Origin: Malachius bipustulatus
Taxonomy: Eukaryota > Arthropoda > Insecta > Coleoptera > Melyridae
Length of the DNA stretch: 64,000 bases
Assembly: GCA_910589415.1 (NCBI GenBank)
Contig: OU342639.1
Location: 19,848,268 to 19,912,267 of the forward strand
Direction: 5' to 3'
The first letter of the stretch is position 1. Each line of letters starts with the position of its first letter. The notes under the pieces were generated by a model, which did no database searches, was not told the origin of the DNA, and saw only the letters and a program-made list of their open reading frames with translations. Position numbers and translations under genes: made by a program. Of the stretch, positions 1-11,415 are shown in pieces.

Positions 1-973
1 TTTAACAACTTTATTCAGGGTGGTGAAATTGAAGAATGGCTAACAACTGGCAAAACCCACCTAATATTGAAAGATCCAAAGAAAGGTGTAGTGCCCAACA
101 ACTATCGGCCAATAACCTGTCTGCCAACAACATTCAAACTTCTAACTGGCGTAATTGCAGACACAATCCAACAACATCTGGTAACGAATAAGCTCTTTCC
201 ATCAGAGCAAAAAGGAAATCGCCCAAACAGCAGAGGAACAAAAGACCAGATACTTATAGATAAGATGGTTTTAGAAAATTGCAAGAAAAGAAAGACCAAC
301 TTGAATGTAGCATGGATAGACTACAAGAAGGCGTTTGATTCACTACCACATGACTGGATTTTGAAATGCCTCGAAATAGTAGGAGTCAGCAATAACATCA
401 AACAATTTATCCGAAGATCAATGGCGCAATGGAAAACTCAACTGACTGTGAATGGGGATAAATTAGGACAAGTTAACATCACGAGAGGCATCTTTCAAGG
501 AGACTCGTTATCACCACTATTGTTTGTCATCTCAATGTTTCCTCTCACAACCATCTTAAACAAGACAGGCTTCGGCTACCAAACATCAAAAACATCTGCC
601 AGGCTGAACCACCTACTATACATGGATGATCTCAAGCTATACGAAAAATCACCATCTGAAATTGAATCTTTGCTTAATACTGTCCGAATTTTCAGTCAAG
701 ATATAGCCATGGAGTTTGGGTTAGAAAAATGTGCAATGTTTGCAATGAACAGAGGAAAAGTAACAGAAACGAATGGAATAAAGATGCCATTTGGGAATAA
801 CATCAAAGAATTAAAAGAAGACGAAACTTACAAATATCTGGGCATACTACAAGCAGAAAACATCAAACACAAAGGAGTGAAGGTCAAAATCACCAGGGAA
901 TATACCAAACGAGTACGAAACATCCTGAAATCCAAACTCAATGCAGGAAACACCATCACTGCAATCAACAGCA
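1..973 (+). pseudogene. RLE-type non-LTR retrotransposon, reverse transcriptase part (5' cut by window edge)
   Basis: The frame is open from base 1, so the protein continues left of the window; the first in-window ATG is not a real start. RT landmarks run in order: NNYRPITC near base 97, the first catalytic Asp in AWIDYKKAFDSL near 310-345, FQGDSLSPLLF near 495-530, YMDD at 619-630 and KYLGIL near 832-847. This is the RT of a non-LTR retrotransposon that reverse-transcribes its RNA at the insertion site. The following part encodes a restriction-like endonuclease, which places it with R2/NeSL-type elements rather than APE-type LINEs. Homology ends near base 970 at AIN, after which the frame runs to a stop at 1056 without family similarity. 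That fits an internal deletion. It is dead as a protein but not strongly decayed. Confidence 0.85.
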
Positions 974-1615
974 AAAGAACACAAACTACACAAAGCAATA
1001 GTGCATACAGACAAGAACTACACACCGCTGAATCTTCATTCACAAACACCAACTGATCAACATCCAAGAACAGTCGAAGTCGAACAAAAAAAAGAGTTAT
1101 GGTCCTCTAAGGCTCTACATGGCAGACACTACAATCAAGTCAATAACTCCAACATTAACAAAAAGCTGTTGTATAGATTTTTGGAAAACGGCCTTCTCTT
1201 CCTTGAAACCGAAGGCTTTCTTCTTGCCATCCAGGACCAAGTAATTTCTACCAATAACTACAGAAAGCACATATTAAAAGATGCAACAATAGTCAGTGAC
1301 GCATGTAGAAAATACCAACAATTTCCAGAGACAATAATAGATCACATCACCTCTGGTTGCAAGCTCATTCCAGGAACTGCATATACTGATAGACACAACA
1401 CAGTAGCAAAAATAATACACCAAGCCATTGGACTCCACTACAATCTTCATGCAGACACTCAACCCTACTGCAAATACACACCGCAAACAATACTGGAAAA
1501 TCAGGATCACAAATTGTATTGGGACCTCACCATCCAAACTGATAAAACAATCATGCACAATAGGCCAGATATCACGCTTGTAAATAAAAAAGAACTTTTC
1601 TCACAGGTATTTTGA
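974..1615 (+). pseudogene. RLE-type retrotransposon, zinc-finger and endonuclease part, frameshifted from the RT
   Basis: This reading frame differs from the RT frame and picks up the C-terminal part of the same element. DKNYTPLNL lies near 1018-1045 and LHGRHYNQ near 1115-1140. A CCHC-type finger follows at 1300-1365: a first Cys, then Tyr where the second Cys is expected (CRKY), then His and Cys in DHITSGC. The restriction-like endonuclease signature is visible as LYWDLTI near 1515 and NRPDITLVNKK near 1558-1592, a PD-(D/E)XK core. The frame stops at 1615, just after the catalytic Lys region, so the end of the endonuclease is lost. A linker of perhaps 60 residues between RT and this part is missing. 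The Cys to Tyr change and truncation make activity unlikely. Confidence 0.8.
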
Positions 1616-2770
1616 AAAGGCTACAAAAGGACCGATTATAGTTTCAAATTCCTTACACTTGGGGTCTAGATACATTTTTTTTTATCGTATAGCAAATGTA
1701 TTTCTTGAATTGTTAGTCCCAGGGTACTTATTTCAAATTATTTTAAATTTATGGAAGAGATCGAATGGTTAAAGAATGTAAAAAACGATCAGGAACAGAT
1801 TCTTTGTAAAGTATTAATATACTTATATGATATGCATGTACTATAAAGTCGATATTCTCGACTAAAGTCAAGGTACTCATAGTTTCATACTTCCGCTCTT
1901 TTTACTCTAAAATATGTGAGTGAATCAAATTATTTGTAAAATTACTGAAATGAAATATCCAATTTTATAATTTATAAATTAATATTTTATATGAAGTTCT
2001 ATCTACTCTAATACGCCTGAACTGAGTTCTATAATAGGGGTGAATGGTTGAAGTGCTGAGTGCCAGCACTGGACGATCTTTCGTTGCGTGCAATTGGCAC
2101 GAGTTAAATTGATGTAGTATTTTTAAGGTATTTAATTAAATAGAGAAATGAAGCGATTATACAGGGGTAATTTTCGTCACAAAGCTTTGAGCGGCCAGTA
2201 AACCCTTCACATTTTACAAAGCGTCATGCATTAATATATTAAATATATAGATTAATGAAGGGAGATGATTGTTAAATGTTGAATTGTAAATGATGTATGA
2301 TGATATTGAAAAGAGAGAAAATATATGAGTTATTTATTAGACAGAATTACCCAGGCTGACCTGTCATTCGCACATCCTTTCCATAACTAACACATAAATC
2401 ATTAGAAAAAAATTGACCATGTAAAATGACAACAAGATATATTATACTGGTATAGTTTTTACAATCTCAATTGGACCAGTCCAAAAATAAAAAGGGGGGG
2501 ATAATCTGTATTTTTTTGAGAAAACATAGGCGGTAAACAATTATTTTATAATAAATTTTATATAAATGCTTATTTCAAGATTTTTAGAAACACAAAATTA
2601 TTATCCTGATTTATATTGTTTTCTGCTGTCGATCTGGTTTTGGTCAGTTTTGTTATTGAAAAAACGTCTAACTGAATTGCCATTGTGAAGAGCAACGGTT
2701 TCCTCTTCTTTTTTTTTGTATTTGAGAACATTTTCTCATAGTTCGCAAAAAGGTTCTGGCCCTATATAAG
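1616..2770. other. AT-rich spacer, no gene seen
   Basis: Mostly AT-rich DNA with many stops in all frames. A short G-run lies near 2493-2500. I see no RNA gene, transposon terminus or coding-like frame. It may hold the lost 3' UTR of the RLE element, but no poly(A) tail is evident. Confidence 0.5.
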
Positions 2771-2774
2771 CAGG

Positions 2775-3860
2775 GTTCTTCCTCTTCTTTTACTAGGTTG
2801 CCAGCTTCTTCATTGGCTCATATACCTGTGTGTCCTGTCACCCAAAGGAGAGCAGCTTTGCATTCTTTGACTAATTTATTTAGCTCCATTAGGCATTCCC
2901 ACACCACTAACCTGATGACGTATGAACTCAGTGCTTTAATGGCAGCTTGGCTATCCGTTAAGATAGCGATTTATTGCTTTTTATAATTCATGTCTATACA
3001 TTGAATTGAGCACATCTTTCGATAGCGCATGCTGGTGTAAGTCCCCATCTGCTCAAAATGTTTCGTCACAGGTCCAAAGACTCCTGCACCTGTTCCTTGG
3101 ATGCTTTTTGATCCGTCTGTGTACATTTTATAGTATGCTGTTTGAGATTGCAGTTATTAGACCCATTTAAAGTTCTACTCAAAGCTGTATTTCTTAGAAA
3201 ATGAGTCCCTAGGAGCGCTAGTAATGTGTTTCTCATTTGATAGGTAATTTTGTTCCCTTCTCCCAATGGATATTCCTGTTTCGTCTCTAGCAGCTATTCC
3301 ATGATAAGCTTTTTTTCGGAAATTTTTACCACAAGGTGTAATGGTGTGAGGTTTAAGATTACCCCCATTTCCGCTGTGGAGCAAGTTTAAATGGCTCCTG
3401 TTATGCATAGGCACGGAAGCCTTTGAATTTTTTCAAGGTTATTCCTCGCAGTCTTCATAGTTTGGTCTGCCCAAGCCACAGCTCCGTAAGTGACTAGAGG
3501 TCTCATATCATGGTGTATGTCCAGTAGATTGCAGTGTACCTGAGTTACATTCCCAGGTCTTTACTGTAATGTTCCTGCACACCATGAGCGTTTGAATGGC
3601 TCTCCTGACCTTCTCTTCCATATGCTTCTTCCACAGGAGCTTGCTGTCTAGTGTAAGTCCTAGAGATTTAGCCTCTGGGTTCCATTCAATGTTTACCGCA
3701 TCTAGGTGGATTGTTTTCAGTCGAAGATTTCTTTTCCTGGTCTTTGCTGGATTTATGTTCAACTCCCCTGGCAAGCGCCATCTTCTTACGATGTTTATAA
3801 TTTTTAGGGTCAATAAAATGAACAAATGGAACCCTCGTATTGTATACTTTGTCAATCATA
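2775..3860 (-). pseudogene. Jockey/R1-like LINE remnant: RT thumb plus RNase H
   Basis: Read on the minus strand from 3860 down. The end of a non-LTR RT comes first, with NINPAKTRK near 3745-3770, LGLTLDSKLLWKKH near 3615-3660 and EEKVRRAIQTLMVC near 3570-3615. After a connecting stretch (3410-3180), an RNase H domain follows: YTDGSKSIQGTGAGVFG near 3070-3125 carries the first catalytic Asp, LTDSQAAIKAL near 2930-2965 the third, and LLWVTGHTGI near 2820-2850 the His loop. Frameshifts separate the pieces, and an in-frame stop follows GHTGI. The expected Glu region between the first two motifs is scrambled. The copy is 5'-truncated inside the RT and ends near 2775. APE-type LINEs of the I/Jockey/R1 group carry this RT plus RNase H arrangement. 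Confidence 0.82.
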
Positions 3861-5335
3861 GGTGAATTTTTCTATCTGCATGAACTAATGGATGAAGCTA
3901 TAATGTTTTTTCTATTAATTAGTCTACTATTATGGCAATGTCACAAATTTCATACCTGTGTGTAACTTGAACCAGGGACGTACGGTAGACAGGTCGGTAT
4001 CCATCAATTTTTACGCCACTGAAATCAATATCTTTTTTGTACAAGAAGTGCATAAGTTTTCAACAAATTGTTGCACAAATTTTGTAATAATTGACAGATT
4101 TGACGTTACTCTGATGACGAAATATTTGGACACGATTCTTAGCGCTCTGAGCTCTAATTTAGGAGTCCTATGAGATGAGAGGATGACTTACCGCTGTGAG
4201 ATAGTTTCGTCAGCGAATAGTTTTTAAATTCCAATATTACCGAACTTACACCTACTTTTGTACATACCTCAAAATATGGAGAATTTACGGAGCAGCCCTT
4301 CTCTATTTTATATATACCAGAAATGTCTAGCTTTTGGAAATTTATTCAGTGGCGTAAGAATTGGGGAGTAGTAGGTACACCATGTTGGACCCCTATCGAC
4401 CTTATTTTCCAGGTTCAAGTTAGACACAGGTAATTATTTTTGCAATAATATCCTAATTAAGAAATGGACATAAGCAATTTAATTAGAAAAAATTAATCAG
4501 TTTTTTGAGTTACGTATAATTTGAAAATATAATATGGAGTGTCAACATTTTGGAAATATTTTCATTCAATAGGCCGTAACGGTCGTCACCAACATCTGAG
4601 ATATGTAACTTTTTTGACTCTTTATATTTACAAAAGACCATTAAAAAGCACCCCGTATTTTCAGTGTATAGGTAATTTGTTAACAGGTTAAATATAAATA
4701 AAATCGAATAACTTTTATCTTGCATGAGTGAGCTAAATGAATTCGATATTGCAACGCTGATATTCAAATACATCTCAAACGATTAAACTGACAATTTAAT
4801 GGCCATAGAATTTGATTGCAGGTATACATCATTTCTATGAAGTGACAGTTGTGATATTGTGTCAAATAATGATTTTCTTTTACGGCCTGTGTAATACACA
4901 TATCATGTACAGACATTAATAATATAACGGGTTATGGAGCATTTTAATAATAGTATCACGTCATAAACGTGTCAGATTTAATATGATTGTATATTGTATA
5001 ATAGAATAGCTTGACGTGAAAATATACTTTTTTATTTTCAATATATGAGTTTCTATTACTATAATCCTGACTGTTATTGTATATTTCTTAGTTTAATTGC
5101 TTCTATGAAACATAAAGTACCTACATTTTTTATACATAAAATTCTACTACAACTAAAGCAGATATCAGCAAAACTAACGCTTTTTTCAAAGAAAGTTTTC
5201 TTCAAGGTTTCGATTTATCATGCTTTCGTTAGTTTTTTATTGACCTCATTGTCTTCATTATTTATGGTTAGAAATACTTAAATTGAAATTATCCGACTGA
5301 AGTATCGGACTTTTATTCCAATTTAGAATACTTGT
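3861..5335. other. AT-rich spacer, no gene seen
   Basis: No reading frame here resembles a known protein. Two short stretches near 4360-4420 and 4260-4330 resemble dispersed insect repeat DNA but show no clear ends. A chance CUGAUGACGAAA string at about 4111 lacks the middle stem of a hammerhead and is not called. Confidence 0.45.
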
Positions 5336-5770
5336 ATGTCAAAGATGGGGATTTTCCGCGCGCGGAGGAAAAAAGAAGCTCTCCGGCAGGGTGATGCTAG
5401 CACAGTTCAAGCAGTATCAGTACTGACACTACTGACAGTAGTTGGTACTCAGAAGAGGAGAACGCTCATTATGCTAGAGCTGCTTGCACTCGTCTTTACA
5501 GTTCAACATGCAGTTCACGGTCAAGAGAGGTACATGAGAGTAAGCGTCTTATTAAGAAACTTATGCTAGCCTGGGAGGGGTAGATGTAACGGAACTTCGT
5601 ACTGATGGCATATCATATCATGCATGAATCCGGGTATGGATAAGCCAAATCCTAAGACTCTTGAGTATAGAAGGAGACTCCATAGAAACACCATAGATAG
5701 GACACTTGTAGGTTCTAGGATTTCTGTGTACGTTACGTATTATGTAGAGTAGCGCTTACAAGAGTGTATT
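5336..5770 (+). other. GC-richer, coding-like island of unknown nature
   Basis: This stretch is clearly richer in G and C than its surroundings, with three overlapping open stretches. One frame reads 77 codons from an ATG at 5336 to 5569. A second frame over the same DNA gives a Ser-rich peptide containing SEEENAHYARAA and HESKRLIKKLMLAWEG, which looks more like a natural protein. A third gives 43 codons from the ATG at 5624. None is recognised. The pattern would fit a decayed exon or transposon ORF with one or two frameshifts, but I cannot assign it. Confidence 0.3.
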
Positions 5771-6020
5771 AAAATTCATGTAACACTCCGTAACCCGACT
5801 CCGTCATCTTCGCAGTTTTAATTATAAAATAAATAATCTATCGATGATAATATGGAATAATTAAATTTTAAGTTATTCTCAGTTATTTGCGTACCAATGA
5901 AATTCAACATGCGAATGGCTTCGGGACCCCACAGACCAACAGGAGAAAACTAATGATTCTGATAGGAGATCACTAAATTGAAAGATCTTTGATGAGAAAA
6001 TTTTCGCTAATTTTGCAAAA

Positions 6021-6380
6021 AGGCCTGACAACGAGTACACGAAGAGTCGCTGTGATCTTTTTAGTGAGCCATGCAAGGATCTAGAGCCTTTTTTCAAGAC
6101 GAGCTTAAACTATACTCACAGCATCTAAAGAATATTGATTTTCAGCATCGAATCAATTGTGTAAATAAAAGCATGGTCAGTAAATTCAACCAACTTATAA
6201 AGGCCTGACAACGAGTACACGAAGAGTCGCTGTGATCTTTTTAGTGAGTCATGCAAGGATCCAGAGCCTTTTTTCATGATGAGCTTAAACTATTCTCACA
6301 GCATCTAAAGAATATTGATTTTCAGCATCGAATCAATTGTGTAAATAAAAGCATGGTCAGTGAATTCAACCAACTTATAA
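6021..6380. repeat. Tandem duplication of a 180-bp unit (two copies)
   Basis: Unit one is 6021-6200 and unit two 6201-6380, both starting AGGCCTGACAACGAG. They differ at about six positions, mostly in the first half. Each copy contains the same plus-strand frame from an ATG at 6072 and 6252 (MQGSRAFF, then ELKL, then NIDFQHRINCVNK). Because 180 is divisible by three the frame is kept, but stops precede each ATG. The identity suggests a recent duplication. The parent sequence is not recognised. Confidence 0.85.
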
Positions 6381-7960
6381 AGACATGCTAGTAACTTTAG
6401 ATAAAAGTTTCACCAAGAAATCGATCTGCTTTTAATCCACTTGACTTGTTTTGCTTGGTAGAAATTGAGCTCTTGAATATGAGTGTATTCCGTATCTGTT
6501 TCGAATGAATTTTCGAATAGAAAAGGCGCAGGAAAATGGTGTTCCTTTGGAATGCTACACTCCGCTGGTTTTATAGTCTGAGGCATTGTAGCGAGGTCGA
6601 ATTATGAGTCTGTCAGTCAGAGTCTGTCACCTGCCACTCGGCGAAGTGACCGAGCGATGTAACGGATAACCGACCATGCGCTTATTTATCGATTTAGGAG
6701 TGGGAGGTCGGAAACCAGTGGAGTTGAACGTCTCATCTTTCTTCGTCCCTTTTCCTTTGAGATGCTGGTGAAGTAAACTTGGTTCAGTGAAGTGATTTTA
6801 TTTAGTTATTGTTTCATGTAGTGGTGGTTTAAAACGCAGGTATGAAGTTGTTGTTTTAGTTTTATTTAGCAAAGCTAATGTTCTATGTCGTTCCTAATTA
6901 GGTAGGATGAGTTTGTTGATGCTGATTACCATGGAGTGGATTGAAGAAGCCTGATTTGGATGAGATAATTCATTTCGGTAAGAAAAGATGGCGTTTGGTA
7001 AAATTTCAGATAGTGATTATTTAATTTGATTTCAGGGCCTTTCCGTTTGGCTTTTCCTTTTGGTTTTGGCTTTTGTCTTCCGTTTTCGTTTCGAAATGTC
7101 CCGATTGTAGTTTCTGGTATGGGATCATCATTTACTCAAGAGTTTTCCTGATGTGAGCATTTTGGAGGAATGGCGTTCCTTGGATAAAGCGGAGCCATCT
7201 TCTTTTGTTTTTTATGGCCTAAACCGATGATGGTGGTCGGACATTATCAACGATGGAAGGAGGAAGCGTGGTTTTCCATCCTACTTTTGGATCTTCCCGT
7301 TTCACTTGCTTTTCAACTTGAAGTACAAATTGGACTGCAAGGTACCTTATCAGATTTATTTTGTAATTCATTTATGTTCTCTAAAATGAGAAACACATCA
7401 ACCAAATGAGGTTATTGGAGTGATTTAATTTGGAACTTTGTTACCTGTAATTGAGTTTGAGAATATCTAATCGATATTACAATTTTTGTATGTTGCTAAA
7501 CTTAATTATTGAAGCTGGTATAATGTTGTCATTATTTTTTTATTAAGGTAAATTTTTAATTTAGTAAAGTTATTATTTGGCCAAATTAAGTAAGGTTAGA
7601 TGTGTAAATTTTAGTAAATGCCTATTGAAGGTGGTATGGTGGTCACTTATAGACTAATTATCTTTTAAATTGAATAATGAATTTGTCTAATCTTTGATGT
7701 TATGTATAATGTTTAGTTGATAAGTGGAAAAATCCTAATTTTAAGTAAATAATCTCACGATACACTACTATCAATTGCTGGAAATTTAATTTTGTTTAAT
7801 TGGAGCATTCCAATAAATTGTTAATTATTAGTGTGCCTTTTATTTTAGTGTTTGTGTGACCTGTAATTTAAATATTCACAACGGTCAAGGTTTTTGAAAA
7901 CTTTTTAGAGACAAAATTGATCTAGACGATCACCGAAAAATTTGTAAATTCATTTTAAGA
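6381..7960. other. T- and G-rich spacer, no gene seen
   Basis: From about 6540 to 7430 the plus strand is rich in T and G, including a pyrimidine-rich run near 7035-7100. Open stretches such as 7227-7409 have no family resemblance. The composition could be an old LTR or a gene's untranslated region, but I found no direct-repeat partner, primer-binding site or splice pattern. 7430-7960 is plain AT-rich DNA. Confidence 0.4.
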
Positions 7961-7966
7961 TCTTTA

Positions 7967-8097
7967 ACACCCTCTGTTCCGCTTTGGGTTCAAATAAATT
8001 TAAGTACCCGAACGGAGCCAGAGGGAATAGCACCCTCTGCTCGCACATTTTTCTTTTGGCATATTTATCTGAAATTTTAAATCAAGCGAGCAGAGAA
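7967..8097. repeat. Two neighbouring imperfect hairpins built on CCCTCTG / CAGAGGG
   Basis: ACCCTCTGTTCCGC near 7968 can pair imperfectly with GGAGCCAGAGGG near 8013-8025. CCCTCTGCTCGC near 8033 can pair with GCGAGCAGAGAAAGGG near 8086-8101. The repeated theme suggests one degenerate structured unit occurring twice. Function is unknown. Confidence 0.4.
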
Positions 8098-8100
8098 AGG

Positions 8101-8733
8101 GCTACATGAGACTGAATTTAATTGAGACTGGAGAAGATGTTGTATGGACCAATAGTACCAATAAAAAAATCAAGCTTTGTGGAGGGTACGCGTCAGGGAT
8201 ATTCTTTTGAACAATTTTTTAATTCAAAAATAAGCTCATCTCAATACGATTTACGCTCATTGCAGTGCTACTACTTTATCTAAAAGCGGTCGAAAAAGTC
8301 TTATTTTATTAAGGGTTCCAACAAGAGTACATCCAGATTTATTACAAAATCAATAAAACTGATAATAACTCGTACGTTCATATTAACAAATATTCACAAA
8401 TAATATCACTAACTTCGCAGCTCGGCACGATGGCCTAAAATAACACCTCCCTTTATCCAAGGTGCGATAAACTGCATCGCTGTTCGAGGTGTCTAAATAG
8501 CTAGGAAATCGAAACGCTGAATACATCATCATATGCCGCACCGATGTTGCTTTAAGTCACATAATATAGCAGGAAATTTACAGTTAACAAAAGTTAGAGC
8601 GCTTAGAACTAAACTCGGAACAAGGAAAATGCCTCCTCAAACTTATGCATAACACACTAGTATTTCGGCATGACGGAGCTAAAACTGTTTAGAGCTAGCA
8701 CAATAAGCACTTGGGCTACGGCTAACACCTCCA
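8101..8733. other. Spacer, no gene seen
   Basis: No coding frame or repeat terminus was recognised. It lies directly downstream of the minus-strand ORF that ends at 8734 and could contain its 3' untranslated region if that ORF is real. Confidence 0.4.
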
Positions 8734-9036
8734 CTAAATATCCTCAAGAACATGTATATAATATTCATTCACAGAGTTGATATCAACTTTGACAGCGTCT
8801 GTTATATGACTGTATTTTATACTGTTGTGCATTACGTCTAAGAGTGCTTTGTTGAATATCTCGAGCAAGTATAAATCCGGAGAGTGGTTCAGTTCAGAAG
8901 CGGGCTCAACTTCGGCATTAATACATTTTTTAAAACATTTCCCTCTACACGCTCTTACTTCATATGAAGATCCTTTAATCATGAATCTAAGTTTCTCCAT
9001 CAAGGAGGCACTATAATTTGGCCTAATATTGTGAAA
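8734..9036 (-). CDS. Orphan ORF, unknown protein, possible terminal exon
   Basis: A minus-strand frame is open from just after a TAG at 9037-9039 to a stop at 8734; the first ATG is at 9003, giving 89 residues. The peptide looks natural in composition, with a cysteine cluster C-x3-C-x3-C in ACRGKCFKKCINAE near residues 19-30, an acidic middle (EVEPASELNHSPDL) and a helix-like stretch LLEIFNKALLDVM. Upstream, ATATTAG at about 9043-9037 could serve as a splice acceptor feeding this frame, so it may be a last exon. I do not recognise a family. It is flanked by transposable elements and could equally be an unrecognised transposon ORF or chance. Confidence 0.32.
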   Translation of the reverse strand, partial: FHNIRPNYSASLMEKLRFMIKGSSYEVRACRGKCFKKCINAEVEPASELNHSPDLYLLEIFNKALLDVMHNSIKYSHITDAVKVDINSVNEYYIHVLEDI

Positions 9037-9170
9037 CTAATATCAATTTTATGAAAATTTAGGTATTCGTCCCACTGGATTCGACTACTTATTTTGCGAC
9101 AGACGAATATTAGAAAAAATAATATAATTGAACTGGAAAAAATCCAATTCAGTTTGTCAAAACGACACTA

Positions 9171-10593
9171 TAGTAGAGAGGGTCTAACTTTCGAACCGCC
9201 TTGGACTCGAGAATTTTTTTTGATTTTTTTTTTTCATAAAGTTGGACCCCCTCTTCATTTTGGTGGCATTTTCAAAAATTTAATCGACGCCCTGGCGGAG
9301 AAATGTGCATGCGAAGACATCGGCAATGGGTTTTTTGCACATAACTCGCTTAATTCAACTCTGAGCATAGTAAATATTGTCGAAAAATGAAGAGCTCTCG
9401 AAGACGCGTAATTTGAACTTTGACTGGTCCAAATCGGTCAAACGGTTCTCGAGATATCGCATTTTCAATTTTAAGGCCCTTTCTTCAGGGTTCCGCCGCG
9501 GTGCGAATACACCGCCGTCCGTGTTCGCGTGTTTTGCATGGAAAAAATGATATGTAAACCAATTAATCTAGCGTGTGTGTCTGTGAGAGAAGAGTGAAAG
9601 GAGAGGGAGCGCTAAGCTCCGCCCCCGGCTCTCGCTGCTCCGCGGCTAGATTATTCACGTCCGCGTGCAGGCCCTAATTGAGATAGCGACATGGGGTAAG
9701 AAAATCTTGAAAGGGGACACTTAGCCCTAAAAAATGCCGGGTAGCGGAACCCGCTAACCCTAATCCTTGCCATTCTACAGAACCAAACGCGTTTGGTGAC
9801 CCTGTGACCTTAATAATGGTCCGATCGAGGTCTACTGGGACTCAAATCAAAGATAAAAAAAATTCCCGTCTGATAAAAAAAAATTTACCCCCACCCACTT
9901 CTTTCATGGCAAAAAAACAGTTTTAAGAAAAAAAAGGGGGGAGGGAAATCGGTTTTTCTGCGGGCATCTTGCCAATATTGGCGGAATCGAAAAAAAAAAA
10001 CCATTTTAAAGTAGGCATTCCAAAGTGTCATCTCCAATTGGTTGGGCCCGACGCCCCAATATTAGCGAAACTTATAGGAATTTGAATTTTAATTATGATT
10101 TCCCCTCCCCCTCCCCGTTTAATCGAGATAGCGACTTCAAAATTTCAGGCATCATTGAGGACACTGCTGTCTGTCGATGAAAAAAAAAATTAAGTCCCTA
10201 AGTCGATTTTTTCCATGCAATACACGCGAACACGGACGGCGGTGTATTCGCACCGCGGCGGAACCCTGAAGAAAGGGCCTTAAAATTGAAAATGCGATAT
10301 CTCGAGAACCGTTTGACCGATTTGGACCAGTCAAAGTTCAAATTACGCGTCTTTGAGAGCTCTTCATTTTTCGACAATATTTACTATGCTCAGAGTTGAA
10401 TTAAGCGAGTTATGTGCAAAAAACCCATTGCCGATGTCTTCGCATGCACATTTCTCCGCCAGGGCGTCGATTAAATTTTTGAAAATGCCACCAAAATGAA
10501 GAGGGGGTCCAACTTTATGAAAAAAAATCAAAAAAAATTCTCGAGTCCAAGGCGGATGGAGCCTTTTTTTTGACAGACCCTCTCCACTACTAG
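9171..10593. mobile_element. Foldback element, ~380-bp inverted repeats, no transposase
   Basis: The left arm (9171-9549) and right arm (10206-10593) are near-identical inverted repeats. Their ends read TAGTAGAGAGGGTCT on the left and, reverse-complemented, TAGTAGTGGAGAGGGTCT on the right, differing by a 3-base insertion. A TA flanks or begins each end, fitting a TA target site. The arms share CCGCCTTGGACTCGAG and GGTTCCGCCGCGGTGCG. The middle 656 bp is noncoding, with a GC-rich patch at 9595-9660, homopurine and homopyrimidine runs, and a repeated GAGATAGCGAC near 9680 and 10123. This is a nonautonomous DNA transposon, likely of the mariner/TA-targeting kind. Open frames inside the arms are by-products of the repeat. 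Confidence 0.85.
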
Positions 10594-11415
10594 GTATTCA
10601 TATTTTCCTGAAATTCAATAGTCAAGTTACAAAGATCTACAATTTCGCTCATATGACACCCACTATTAATGGATTATCTCAGAAAATATGATGAAAATGT
10701 GATCAACATACAGGGTGCTTCTTTGATTTTTTTTTAAGTTGGTCACACTAACGGGATATACTGTTATAAAAGGCTCATTATGCTTATTTACGTAGTAATA
10801 GTTTTTTTTTCTTTCATGAAAAATAATCTTTAGTTTTTGAGAAGTTCTATTGGAACAGAATATTTGGATTTGTTTGGCAGAGTAGATTAGAAAATAATGT
10901 AATAATAAGGTGAAATGTCATAGAATAGTTTTTGTAAAATAATTCATTAGAATAATTAGAATAAGTTAGCTAGAGTGTATGGGAGAAATGACAGGCAGAA
11001 AATGATAAAAAGTCACAAATTAGAAGAAAGGAACACCAACTCTAGTAGCAGGAAAATTGGCTGTTAGAAGGGGGAAAACATAACATGTCCAAAGAGGATT
11101 TTGTGTGTTGTACTCCAGAAGAGAAATGAATTTCATAGATGTTGATTGGAAGGAAAATACAAAAATTATTGGCTGCCATAGTGAGAAATAATATGTTGTC
11201 AAGCAGATAACAATCGAATTTACATAGTTACAAGAAAAACTATAAATAGAAAAACAACGATTATTTGAGGAGATTCCTAAAACACAAGTTAAGCAGTGTA
11301 GACCACTAAATCATAACCAAACATCGTGAACATCAAGAAAATTTCGAACATCAAGAATTTGGAAAAGAACAGAGGCCGTAGCTGACTACTAGAAGAAACA
11401 TATAGGTTAGAAGGA
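10594..11415. other. AT-rich spacer with a MITE-like scrap
   Basis: ACAGGGTGCTTC near 10711 looks like a transposon end, and TATAAAAGGCTCATTA near 10763 resembles the terminus of the small element at 51413. No complete element or gene is visible. Confidence 0.4.

Noticed and set aside
4106..4130. CTGATGACGAAA string resembling a hammerhead core
   Set aside because: Only one base separates the two conserved blocks, so there is no stem II, and no pairing partners for stems I or III were found. Probably chance.
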